From positions 1-64,000 of the forward strand of contig PGZR01000003.1 in NCBI GenBank assembly GCA_002841405.1: a stretch of DNA of 64,000 nucleotides. Direction: 5' to 3'. This DNA comes from Firmicutes bacterium HGW-Firmicutes-4 (GTDB lineage: Bacteria > Bacillota > Clostridia > Eubacteriales > Eubacteriaceae). Of this stretch, positions 26,807-34,773 are shown in pieces. A program made the translations under genes and the position numbers. Every line of letters begins with the position of its first letter. Within the stretch, counting starts at the first letter, position 1. Below the pieces are notes generated by a model. The model made no database searches, was not told where the DNA came from, and saw only the letters and a program-made list of their open reading frames with translations.

Positions 26807-29260
26807 ATGAATTCTGAATCTGGCACGCCCACCGCCGCCGCGGCTATCGCCAGTGCGGCAGCAGTGCCCACCAATCTGACGGCCCCAATCGAGCCGGAAA
26901 TCGATTGGGGTGAACTGACCCTGGCTGATATCATCGATGTGCCGGCCGTGCAGGCCCTGCTGGAAAGTTTTCAGCAGCTCACCGGAATGCTGGGAGCCAT
27001 CGTCGACAGTAAGGGTCAGGTGCTGATCAGCGTCGGTTGGCAGGACATCTGCACCAAGTTTCATCGCTGCCATCCCGAAACCCGGAAAAACTGTATTGAG
27101 AGCGATACCGTACTGGCCCAGGCGGCTGAGCCGGGGAGCTTCCAGGCCTATCGCTGCAAAAACGGGATGTGGGATATTTCCTCACCGATTGTGGTCTCCG
27201 GCCAGCATCTCGGCAATATCTATTTTGGCCAGTTTATCTATACCGATGAAGTGCTGGACCGGGAATATTTCCGGCAGCAGGCCCGCCTTTATGGCTTTGA
27301 AGAGAGCGCCTATCTGGCCGCCCTGGAACAGGTGCCCCGCTATGACCGCGAAACCGTTAAGGCGGTGATGGCCTTTTATGCCAGGATGGGGGCGATGATC
27401 TCGGACCTGGGTTTTAAAAACCTCAGTTTGTCCCGGACCCTGAGCGAACGGCAGCGGGCCGAAGCCGAACTGAGAGAGAGTGAAAAAAGATTTCAGCTGC
27501 TCTTTAACCGTGCCCCGCTGGGCTACCAGTCCCTGGATTTTGACGGCTATTTTCTGGAGGTAAATCCCAAATGGCTGGAAATTTTAGGCTATCAAAGAGC
27601 GGAAGTGATCGGGAAATGGTTTGGCGATTTTCTCTGCCCGGAATATGTGGAAGGCTTTCGCAAGCGCTTTCCGCTGTTCAAGTCCCAGGGTTACATCCAC
27701 AGTGAATTTGAAATGCTGACCAAGGACGGCCAGCGGCTGACCATCGCCTTTGACGGCAAGATTGGCTATGATGTCGACGGCGGCTTTAAACAGACCCATT
27801 GCATCCTCCAGGACATCACCCAACAAAAGGCCATGGCAGCCCAGCTTTACAATGAAAAAGAATTGTTTAAAACGACCCTGATCTCAATTGGCGACGGTGT
27901 CATCGCCACCGATACCCAGGGGCAGGTGCTGATCATCAACAAAATTGCCGCCAGCCTGACCGGCTGGACCCTGGCCGAAGCCTGTGGCCAGCCCATTGAA
28001 GCGGTCTTTGAAATCATCAATGAATTCACCCGGGAACGCTGCGAAAACCCCGTCGCCAAAGTGCTGGCGACCAAAAGCATCATCGAGCTGGCCAATCACA
28101 CCCTGCTGATTGCCCGTGATGGCAGTGAACGGCCAATTGAAGACAGTGCCGCGCCGATCATCGATGAACAGGGTAATCTCACCGGGGTGGTGCTGGTCTT
28201 TCGGGATTTTACCGAAAAGAAAAAGAACCATGATGAAATTAAATATTTAAGCTTTCATGATCATCTCACCGGCGCCTATAACCGCCGCTTTTATGAAGAA
28301 GAACTGGTCCGGGTGGATACCGCCAGAAACTGGCCGCTGACGATTGTGATGGGCGATGTCAACGGCCTCAAACTGATCAACGATTCCTTTGGCCATGCCG
28401 CCGGCGATCAGCTGCTAGTCAAGACCGCCGCCGCCCTGACCAACAGCTGCCGGGCCGATGACATCATCGCCCGGATCGGCGGCGATGAGTTTATCATCCT
28501 GTTTCCCAAAACCGATGCCTTTGAAGCCGCCCAACTGATCAAACGGATCAAGAAGCTGTTGCAGGAGGAAAGCATCGAGGGCCTGGAAATCTCAGTTTCC
28601 TTCGGGTCGGCCACCAAAACCAGCGCTGCCGACGAGATCGGAGAAGTCTTCAAACAGGCCGAAGATAAAATGTACCACAACAAACTCTATGAAGGCCCCA
28701 GTTTAAAGGGTCGGGTCATCGACAATATCGTTGCCGCCCTCAATCACAAGAGCAGCCGCGAGGAAGTCCATTCCCGCCAGGTCTCGATTCTCTGTGAAAA
28801 GATGGGCGTGGCCCTGGGCATGGACGAATATCAGATCAAAGAGCTAAAAGCCTTTGGCTTGCTTCACGATATTGGCAAAATCGCCATCTCTGATAAGATT
28901 CTTAACAAGCCCGACCGCCTCAGCGAGGCCGAATGGCTGGAGATGAAAAACCACGCCGAAATCGGCTACCGCATTCTCTGTACCAATACCGAGTTGACCG
29001 AGATTGCCGATTATGTGCTGGCCCACCATGAACGCTGGGATGGCAGCGGTTATCCCAAAGGCCTCAAAGGCCCGGAAATCCCCCTGCCGGCCCGGATCTG
29101 TGCCATCGCCGACGCCTATGACGCGATGATCAGTGAACGCAGCTACAAGTCCCCGCTGTCAACCGAGCTGGCCATCACCGAACTGCTTAACCATGCGGGC
29201 ACCCAGTTTGATCCCGAGCTGGTGCTGGTTTTTGTCGGGTTGATATCGGGGACAGCCTAG
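26807..29260 (+). CDS. Sensor protein: PocR, PAS, PAS, GGDEF and HD-GYP domains
   Basis: An 817-residue cytoplasmic c-di-GMP protein without membrane segments. After a low-complexity Ala/Pro-rich start, a PocR-type ligand domain covers about residues 30-200, with the cysteine-rich CTKFHRCHPETRKNC and YRCKNGMWD. PAS domains follow at about 225-345 and 350-475, then GGDEF with the intact motif RIGGDEFIILF and HD-GYP with LLHDIGK and HHERWDGSGYPKG. The last three domains parallel the sensor at 20458. PocR domains sense small molecules such as diols. A GTG nine bases upstream at 26798 is possible, but it overlaps the AGGA site. Confidence 0.92.
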   Translation: MNSESGTPTAAAAIASAAAVPTNLTAPIEPEIDWGELTLADIIDVPAVQALLESFQQLTGMLGAIVDSKGQVLISVGWQDICTKFHRCHPETRKNCIESDTVLAQAAEPGSFQAYRCKNGMWDISSPIVVSGQHLGNIYFGQFIYTDEVLDREYFRQQARLYGFEESAYLAALEQVPRYDRETVKAVMAFYARMGAMISDLGFKNLSLSRTLSERQRAEAELRESEKRFQLLFNRAPLGYQSLDFDGYFLEVNPKWLEILGYQRAEVIGKWFGDFLCPEYVEGFRKRFPLFKSQGYIHSEFEMLTKDGQRLTIAFDGKIGYDVDGGFKQTHCILQDITQQKAMAAQLYNEKELFKTTLISIGDGVIATDTQGQVLIINKIAASLTGWTLAEACGQPIEAVFEIINEFTRERCENPVAKVLATKSIIELANHTLLIARDGSERPIEDSAAPIIDEQGNLTGVVLVFRDFTEKKKNHDEIKYLSFHDHLTGAYNRRFYEEELVRVDTARNWPLTIVMGDVNGLKLINDSFGHAAGDQLLVKTAAALTNSCRADDIIARIGGDEFIILFPKTDAFEAAQLIKRIKKLLQEESIEGLEISVSFGSATKTSAADEIGEVFKQAEDKMYHNKLYEGPSLKGRVIDNIVAALNHKSSREEVHSRQVSILCEKMGVALGMDEYQIKELKAFGLLHDIGKIAISDKILNKPDRLSEAEWLEMKNHAEIGYRILCTNTELTEIADYVLAHHERWDGSGYPKGLKGPEIPLPARICAIADAYDAMISERSYKSPLSTELAITELLNHAGTQFDPELVLVFVGLISGTA

Positions 29261-29272
29261 CGCAATTGAGAT

Positions 29273-29296
29273 GCAACCCCGTTATGGGGTTGCTTT
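29273..29296 (+). terminator. Probable terminator of the PocR sensor gene
   Basis: GCAACCCC (29273-29280) and GGGGTTGC (29286-29293) form an 8-bp perfect stem with a five-base loop, followed by only three T. Confidence 0.5.
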
Positions 29297-29324
29297 GAGT
29301 TGGCCAAAATAGATCATTAATAAG

Positions 29325-29640
29325 TGCTGACCGCGGCTCTTGATCCCCATCGCGGGGAGATTGTCGGGGTTTCTTTGGCTGTTGCCCCCATATTAGCGGG
29401 AAATAATGGTTATGATGCGCTTTATATTCCACTAGGCCACCACGATCCCGATGGGGCCGGGTTCAATGCGGAGGCCGGGGCGCCACTGCGCTCGGCGATG
29501 ATCTTTTTCACCTGGCCAACGAAGGACTGAGCATTTTAGAAAACCTGGCCGTCCTCGGGGTACCGATCCCCAAACGCCTCAAACCGGTGGTCGCTGACCT
29601 GGGGGAGGAGGACCCGCCCCAAAACCCCTCTCAGCCTTAA
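29325..29640 (+). pseudogene. Chimeric remnant: phage polymerase N-terminus joined to holin C-terminus
   Basis: The frame from 29325 encodes TAALDPHRGEIVGVSLAVAP and IPLGHHDPD, closely matching the exonuclease region of the polymerase at 34774. It then switches without a break into EAGAPLRSAMIFF, which matches the holin at 41343. One base further the frame shifts and continues as LANEGLSILENLAVLGVPIP and KRLKPVVADL to a stop at 29640, again matching the holin. About 6.7 kb that separate these segments in the intact module are absent. It is a collapsed second copy of the phage-like module and is not expected to make a functional protein. Confidence 0.85.
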
Positions 29641-29645
29641 AAAAA

Positions 29646-29679
29646 ACACCACTGACACAAGCGTCAGCGGTGTTTTTTT
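29646..29679. terminator. Terminator after the chimeric remnant
   Basis: ACACCACTGAC (29646-29656) pairs with GTCAGCGGTGT (29663-29673), one mismatch, six-base loop, followed by T7. A preceding A tract lets it serve the minus-strand gene on its right. Confidence 0.85.
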
Positions 29680-29737
29680 AGGGGTGTGTCCGGCAATCCA
29701 GAAAGCGATGATGGTTTAATTATCGATAAACATCTGG

Positions 29738-29760
29738 CAAAAGAACCGTCCCCTTGATTA
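29738..29760. repeat. AAAAGAACCGTCCCCTTGATT motif, left copy
   Basis: The sequence AAAGAACCGTCCCCTTGATT lies 8 bases beyond the metallophosphatase stop. The same motif occurs on the other side of that gene at 31221-31260 and in a variant at 60013. It resembles a widespread short motif, often found with REP-associated tyrosine transposases in other bacteria; that link is from general knowledge, not shown here. Confidence 0.6.
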
Positions 29761-29767
29761 TTTCTGC

Positions 29768-31051
29768 TTAGTCCAGAGTTTGGATGGTACCATCGGGCAG
29801 GTACTGCATCAGGCGGACAGCGGTAGAGTCCTTGCCGGATTCAATGACCACAAAGGTCATAACCGCAAGCTGCGCGTTTTTATCAATCCAGGTGCCACTG
29901 TTGGCATAGATTTTCTCACGGTTGTAGCCGTCGTTGAAGGTGTTGTAAACCGGCACATGGGTATGACCAAAGACGACCACATCAACGCTGGGATCGACAT
30001 CAAAATATTGGGTCACCGCCTGCTGGTCAGTATAGGTGGAGTCCTGAGCTTTGGCCGTGGCAATGTCATAGGGCAGTTTGACGGCGACGCCATTGGCGGC
30101 CTGTAAGGCATCCCAACGCTGCTGCACATTGTTATAGAGGGGGGCATTGATGGTGCCGTCCGGCTGGGTGGTTGGCAGCAGATCACTGAGGGCAAAGATG
30201 TCGTTGTAACCATCGACATCAACTTTAATGGTGGGTTCGGTGAAAGCGGCGTTAATCGGGAAGGTTGCGATGGTTCCGGCCCAGGTCTGGTAATAGGCAT
30301 AAGCGCCCAGCTGGTCGATATTATCGGCGGCCGGGGCAGCCACTTGGGGCAGGTCTTTGGCTGGGGCCGACATCCCTTCGGCAACCGACGTGGCGGCGAT
30401 CCGGGTAAAGAAATAACCGGGCGGCAAAATTGATGGGTAAGCGCCGGTGAAGTCTTTATTGGACAGCGAATCCGGGGCGCAGAAGGTGTTGTAGCGGTGA
30501 CCGTGTTCAATGATGATCTCGGCCCGCTCACCGGTGCGGTAGGTGCCCAGACCAGCGACATCGCGGAACTGTTTGATGCCGGGAACCAGTTCAGCCAGCA
30601 GCTCATCCGTCAGCAGCAAATCATGGTTGCCGGGCACATAGGTGACCGCGATGCCGCTCTTCATGACCGTTTCAATGGCAGCGACGACATCGGCATTGTT
30701 TTCGGCAACTTTTGTGAAGAAGGCCTTGAGTTCCGTCGGTCCGCTATAGTCGGTCGGGACAAACCATTCATCAAAAAGGTCACCGGCGATGACCAGTTCA
30801 TCAATTTCGCTGGCGGTGAGGGCATTTAAAAAAGTGACCAGGGCCGCTTTATTGGTGACGGTTTCGGAGAAACTGTCATCAGCCCCCAGATGCAGATCGC
30901 TGATGACAACAATCCGTTTGGCGTCAGGGGTCGCATTTTCGTCCCATAGAGGCAGTGCCTGGGCCTGACTGGCGGGTTTGGAACAGGCGGTCAGGGACAA
31001 AATCAGAAGGGCAACAAGGCTTAGAATCAGACCATGTTTTAACGATTTCAT
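29768..31051 (-). CDS. Exported lipoprotein metallophosphatase (calcineurin-like)
   Basis: A 427-residue metallophosphoesterase. The signal (LSLVALLILSLTAC) has a lipobox with the acylated cysteine near residue 23. The fold's metal ligands are all visible in order: DLHLGADD, GDLFDEW, GNHD, EHGHRYN and FGHTHVPVYN, so it should be an active two-metal hydrolase. The overall motif pattern is like LpxH-type UDP-sugar hydrolases, but an extracellular substrate is implied and cannot be named. The start at 31051 follows AAAAAGGAGCTTAC; a longer frame starts 52 codons upstream without support. It is flanked on both sides by copies of the AGAACCGTCCCC motif, which suggests a mobile cassette. Confidence 0.88.
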   Translation of the reverse strand: MKSLKHGLILSLVALLILSLTACSKPASQAQALPLWDENATPDAKRIVVISDLHLGADDSFSETVTNKAALVTFLNALTASEIDELVIAGDLFDEWFVPTDYSGPTELKAFFTKVAENNADVVAAIETVMKSGIAVTYVPGNHDLLLTDELLAELVPGIKQFRDVAGLGTYRTGERAEIIIEHGHRYNTFCAPDSLSNKDFTGAYPSILPPGYFFTRIAATSVAEGMSAPAKDLPQVAAPAADNIDQLGAYAYYQTWAGTIATFPINAAFTEPTIKVDVDGYNDIFALSDLLPTTQPDGTINAPLYNNVQQRWDALQAANGVAVKLPYDIATAKAQDSTYTDQQAVTQYFDVDPSVDVVVFGHTHVPVYNTFNDGYNREKIYANSGTWIDKNAQLAVMTFVVIESGKDSTAVRLMQYLPDGTIQTLD

Positions 31052-31216
31052 GTAAGCTCCTTTTTCTCTGCAATTAAATTTTCTCTTCATGACAGTCACA
31101 AGGGATGTCACTAAAAAATGCAGTATAGCTAGGTCAATTATAGCATATTCCCCGCTTAATAAAAAGTAACATTCTGCTGCGATGGGCACCTTGAATGAGA
31201 AAGCCAAGGGCCGTCA

Positions 31217-31262
31217 GACACAAAAGAACCGTCCCCTTGATTACACGTCCCCTTGATTACAC
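31217..31262. repeat. AAAAGAACCGTCCCCTTGATT motif, right copy, partly doubled
   Basis: The motif ACAAAAGAACCGTCCCCTTG is followed by a second shorter unit, ACGTCCCCTTGATTACACGG. It is in the same orientation as the copy at 29738, so the metallophosphatase gene lies between direct repeats. Confidence 0.65.
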
Positions 31263-31346
31263 GGTGAGGCACCCCGTTCCGCGTTTTTTTACCGGTCAAA
31301 GTTTCCCCAAAAACACTATCTGGCAACAATTTTACCTAAAGATCCT

Positions 31347-31374
31347 TTGACTAAATAAGTAAAAGGCGTATAAT
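31347..31374 (+). promoter_or_regulatory. Promoter of the WYL regulator gene
   Basis: TTGACT (31347-31352) and TATAAT (31369-31374) are separated by 16 bp, close to the sigma-A consensus. The context AAAAGGCGTATAATA is nearly repeated at the promoter before the helicase gene at 43152. Confidence 0.75.
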
Positions 31375-31436
31375 AGAGTAATATGAAAATGACTGGCAAA
31401 TGATGGGTAACATCGTTGACTTGAAAGGCGGAAACC

Positions 31437-32489
31437 ATGGCTGACACCAAATTAAAATGTTTACGGGTGCTGGATATTTTAAACGAAACCGACATCGATC
31501 ATCCCCTGACCACGGCCCAGATTTCTGAAAAACTGGCCTTATTCGACTTGGCGGCCGAGCGCCAGGCGATCAGCCAGGATATTGCGGTGCTCAACGAAGC
31601 CGGCTATCAGATCCGGCCCTGTCCCGACAACAAGCGCGGCTATTATCGGGCCACCCGGCGTTTTGAAAACTGGGAAATCAAGGTGCTGATTGACGCCATC
31701 GTCAGTGCCAAATTTTTAACCGATTGCGATATCCGGGCCATCACCGCCAAGCTCCAGGGCATGGCCAGCCGCGACAGTGCCAAACTGCTGAGCCGGGTGA
31801 CCCCGGTTAATCGTCAGCGCAAACCCGACAACCTGTTTGTCAAAGCCTCCATCGATCACCTGCTGGAAGCCATCCGCACCCACAAAAAAGTGCAGTTTCA
31901 GTATCTCTATACCGATGCCGACATGAAAAAGCAGTTGCGCAAAGACGGCTACTTTTACGTGGTGAACCCCTACGCCCTGACCTGGAAGGACGACCACTAC
32001 TACCTGATTGGCAACCTCGACAAATATGACAACCTTGGTTATTACCGGCTGGACCGGATGACCAATCTGACCATGCTCGCTCAGCCCGTCAAAGACGCCA
32101 CGACGCTGCTCGGCGAAAACCCCGCCCAGCGCATTGACGACTATGTCGCCACCGCCATCTACTGCCATAGCGGCGCCAAGATCAACCTGCAGCTGCTGTG
32201 TCAGTACGGTCTGGAGGATGAAATCATCGATTATTTCGGAACGGACCATTATCATACCAAACAACCCGACGGCTTTGAGTGCCACATCCGGGTGATGCAC
32301 AGCAAGGGCCTGATCTACTGGCTGATGCAGCACGGCGACAAGGTCAAGGTGCTGGCCCCTGAGGCCGTCAAGGATGAGCTGATCGCCAGCCTCCAGGCCA
32401 CTCTGGCCCAGTATCCGCCGGCAGAGCCCAGCGCCGCCGGGGAAGGGCAGAATCATGGCATCAAATCATCAAACCAGCACCTTAACTAA
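31437..32489 (+). CDS. WYL-domain transcriptional regulator
   Basis: A 350-residue DNA-binding regulator. An HTH of the DeoR-like type occupies about residues 1-70 (LRVLDILNETDIDHPLTTAQ), and the WYL domain about 140-230, with YALTWKDDHYYLIGNLDKYD and YYRLDRMTNL. A C-terminal WCX-like extension follows. WYL regulators often bind nucleic-acid ligands and control phage-defence or DNA-damage genes. A truncated paralogue starting with the same MADTKLK lies at 42729, after RadC of the phage-like module. The start has GGCGG upstream. The next gene overlaps its end by 35 bases. Confidence 0.93.
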   Translation: MADTKLKCLRVLDILNETDIDHPLTTAQISEKLALFDLAAERQAISQDIAVLNEAGYQIRPCPDNKRGYYRATRRFENWEIKVLIDAIVSAKFLTDCDIRAITAKLQGMASRDSAKLLSRVTPVNRQRKPDNLFVKASIDHLLEAIRTHKKVQFQYLYTDADMKKQLRKDGYFYVVNPYALTWKDDHYYLIGNLDKYDNLGYYRLDRMTNLTMLAQPVKDATTLLGENPAQRIDDYVATAIYCHSGAKINLQLLCQYGLEDEIIDYFGTDHYHTKQPDGFECHIRVMHSKGLIYWLMQHGDKVKVLAPEAVKDELIASLQATLAQYPPAEPSAAGEGQNHGIKSSNQHLN

Positions 32490-33770
32490 AAATCGGATCA
32501 TGCTGTTTATGCTGGTAATCGGTTTTTTTTGCTTTGGCCACAACGTCCAGGCCGCCGCAACCACCGAAACAAAAACGGTGCTGTTTCTTAATTCCTATCA
32601 TGCTGGCTATAAATGGAGTGACGATATTTATGATGGCATCAAATCCGCCCTCAACACCGGGGATCAGCCCATCAATTTGCAGGTCGAGTACATGGATACC
32701 CAGCGCTCCACCGATAGTCAATACCTGGAATCACTTTTTGAGACCTATCAGTACAAGTTTAAAAATCGCCGGTACGATCTGATCATCGCTGCGGATGACA
32801 CCGCTCTGGCTTTTCTGTTAGATTATGGTGAGACCTTATTTCCCGGAACACCGGTGGTATTTTGTGGGGTTAACTATTTTGATCCGGAAATGCTTAATCA
32901 GCACGCGCTTTTCACCGGCGTGATTGAAGGCTTTGATATTGGGGCAACCCTCGATGTCGCCCGCAGTCTTCATCCCGACACCGAAACGATTTATTATCTG
33001 GTGGATGATACCAAAACCGGGCAAGCGATCATGCTGGAGTTTTCCGAGCTCATCCCCCGTTATTCAGATCAATTCAATTTTGTCAGACTGGATGGCGCCA
33101 GCCTGGATGAAATAATCAACCCGCCACCTTACAGGCCTATCTGGAGCAAAACAAGGTGCTTGTGGTGCCCTTTACGGTGATTCTCTTAACCCTGTGTGGG
33201 ATCGTTTTACTGATGTATTTTAAAATTAAGCATAAACAGGCGGCCGAAGCAAGAGAGCGCCAGTACGCCTTAACCGATCCCCTCACCGGGATGCCCAATC
33301 GCCGGGCCGGGATTGAACATCTCACCAGGCAGCTGGAGAAATCCCGGGATAGTGATGCGCAAACGACGGTTTGTTTTATTGATGTCGACAAACTAAAAAT
33401 TGTCAATGATACCTGGGGACACCGGGAAGGGGATCAACTGATCAACATCCTCTGCCGGCTGGTCCAATCAAAACTGCGGGAAACCGATTTATGCTGCCGC
33501 TTTGGTGGCGATGAATTCCTGATTGTCTTTGACGATGCCAGCATCGCCGAAGCCAGCCAGGCGATGGCACGGATTGAAGAAGTGATTTCGGCCCATAATC
33601 AAAACCAGACGAGTCCCTATGAAATCAGCATCAGCTACGGCTTTGCCGAGTATCGTGCCACCGCGGACACGTCGGTTGAGGATCTGATTGAACAGGCCGA
33701 CAGGGCCATGTATCAAAATAAAATCCGGGCCCGGGAAGCGGTCGTTTTTAGAGCAAAATTGTATCCTTAA
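32455..33770 (+). pseudogene. Diguanylate cyclase with ABC_sub_bind sensor, internally deleted
   Basis: The first frame (32455-33180) encodes a signal helix (IMLFMLVIGFFCFGHNVQA) and the first lobe of a periplasmic binding domain (TVLFLNSYHAGYKWSDDI to TKTGQAIMLEF). At about 33118 the reading shifts to another frame, PATLQAYLEQNKVLVVPF, followed by a membrane helix and a complete GGDEF domain with RFGGDEFLIVF. The second lobe, about 130-150 residues, is missing and the junction is out of frame. Neither piece should be functional as a sensor. An internal GTG near 33156 might still give a membrane-bound cyclase. It overlaps the WYL gene, so both were probably co-transcribed. Confidence 0.8.
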
Positions 33771-33949
33771 AAGTTGCTGAAATCGTTTCACTTATTTGAT
33801 ATAATAATTGTATTCAATGCACTGGGCATTGCATGTTGTAGCGGGAAAGGAGGTTAAAGGGAGTCTGTGGTCAAAAAACCGATGGTCAGCAATCGATTCG
33901 GTACAAAATAATTTAACCATCGGTGACGTAATGAAAGTGATGGCAAGAC

Positions 33950-34381
33950 ATGCACATAAAAAGTAAAGGAAATAAAAAAAAGTCCGATCAGGATGCTGAT
34001 CGGCTAGAAAATGGGCCGGGAATGACGATCGTCAGGTGTCCCCATGTAAAGACCTGCCGATTTGGCGAGCGGCAAGCTATACAAGCCCGGAACCGCTGTC
34101 GCGGTGTATTGTGCCGGGTCAATCATTGGGAAGCCTGTCTGATTATTGCTTTTAAATGCCAGCGGTTACGCCAGCAGATCATGGTTGAGGTCAAAGGTCA
34201 TGCCATCCGGCATATTACCCGAAATTCAACCGAGCACCAGGAAGCCCAGCGCCGGATTAAACAGCTATTCTGTAAGGTCTGTAAGCACCGGGTACTGGAT
34301 TACTATGTCGTTTATGGAGATGCCAATATTGATGTGAAATGTCATCGTGATGGGCATTTGGGTTCCCATTTCATCAAATAA
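33950..34381 (+). CDS. Hypothetical cysteine-rich protein
   Basis: A 143-residue basic protein with nine cysteines, among them CPHVKTC, CRGVLC, and CKVCKHRV followed by CHRDGH near the end. The last group looks like a zinc ribbon of the kind seen in small phage proteins such as Com. There is no signal peptide. The start is uncertain: the ATG at 33950 has no good ribosome site, and a second ATG at 34022 is equally weak. A 9-bp inverted repeat (ACCGATGGT at 33878, ACCATCGGT at 33916) precedes it. It lies just before the phage-like module. Confidence 0.5.
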   Translation: MHIKSKGNKKKSDQDADRLENGPGMTIVRCPHVKTCRFGERQAIQARNRCRGVLCRVNHWEACLIIAFKCQRLRQQIMVEVKGHAIRHITRNSTEHQEAQRRIKQLFCKVCKHRVLDYYVVYGDANIDVKCHRDGHLGSHFIK

Positions 34382-34576
34382 TAAAAAAGGAGGTCGGTTT
34401 GGCGGAAAGGCCAGACCAACAGAAACAAGATAATTAAAGAGTGACGATGTGAAATGATACTGAGTTAAGATGCGCCTGTTCTAACAGAGTGACTAAGATA
34501 CCGGATGTTCGCAAATTTTGGGAAGTGGCCCACTGGTTTGTGTACATGCGGTATTTTTTTGCGTTCTCACACAACC

Positions 34577-34674
34577 GTACCGACCAATTGTTAATCTGTT
34601 GTTCGCCACAAGCTCGGACAGGCTTTGCCGTGTCCGCCTTGATGCGTACAACATGATGTAACAATTGTCGGTAC
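34577..34674 (+). repeat. Dispersed palindromic element, copy 5
   Basis: A 98-bp copy with standard outer arms, CAAG/CTTG inner pair and CGGACA/TGTCCG hairpin. The apex differs from copies 3 and 6 (GGCTTTGCCG). It is followed by a 48-bp stretch resembling the one after copy 6. It lies 100 bases before the polymerase start. In the 392-bp gap from 34382, nothing else is supported; an open frame around 34489-34650 (FWEVAHWFVYMRYFFAF) runs into the repeat and may be a remnant. Confidence 0.87.
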
Positions 34675-34773
34675 TGGGCTGGCTGCGGGTATGGGGTGTG
34701 TTGCCTCACTGAAATGTCAGCTCCGGTGTACCGGTTTGCTGCGGCCACTTCCTTACAATTAGAAAGGATAACG

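Noticed and set aside
34434-34748. Minus-strand frame through palindrome copy 5
   Set aside because: Much of it is translated repeat; similar frames arise at other copies for the same reason.
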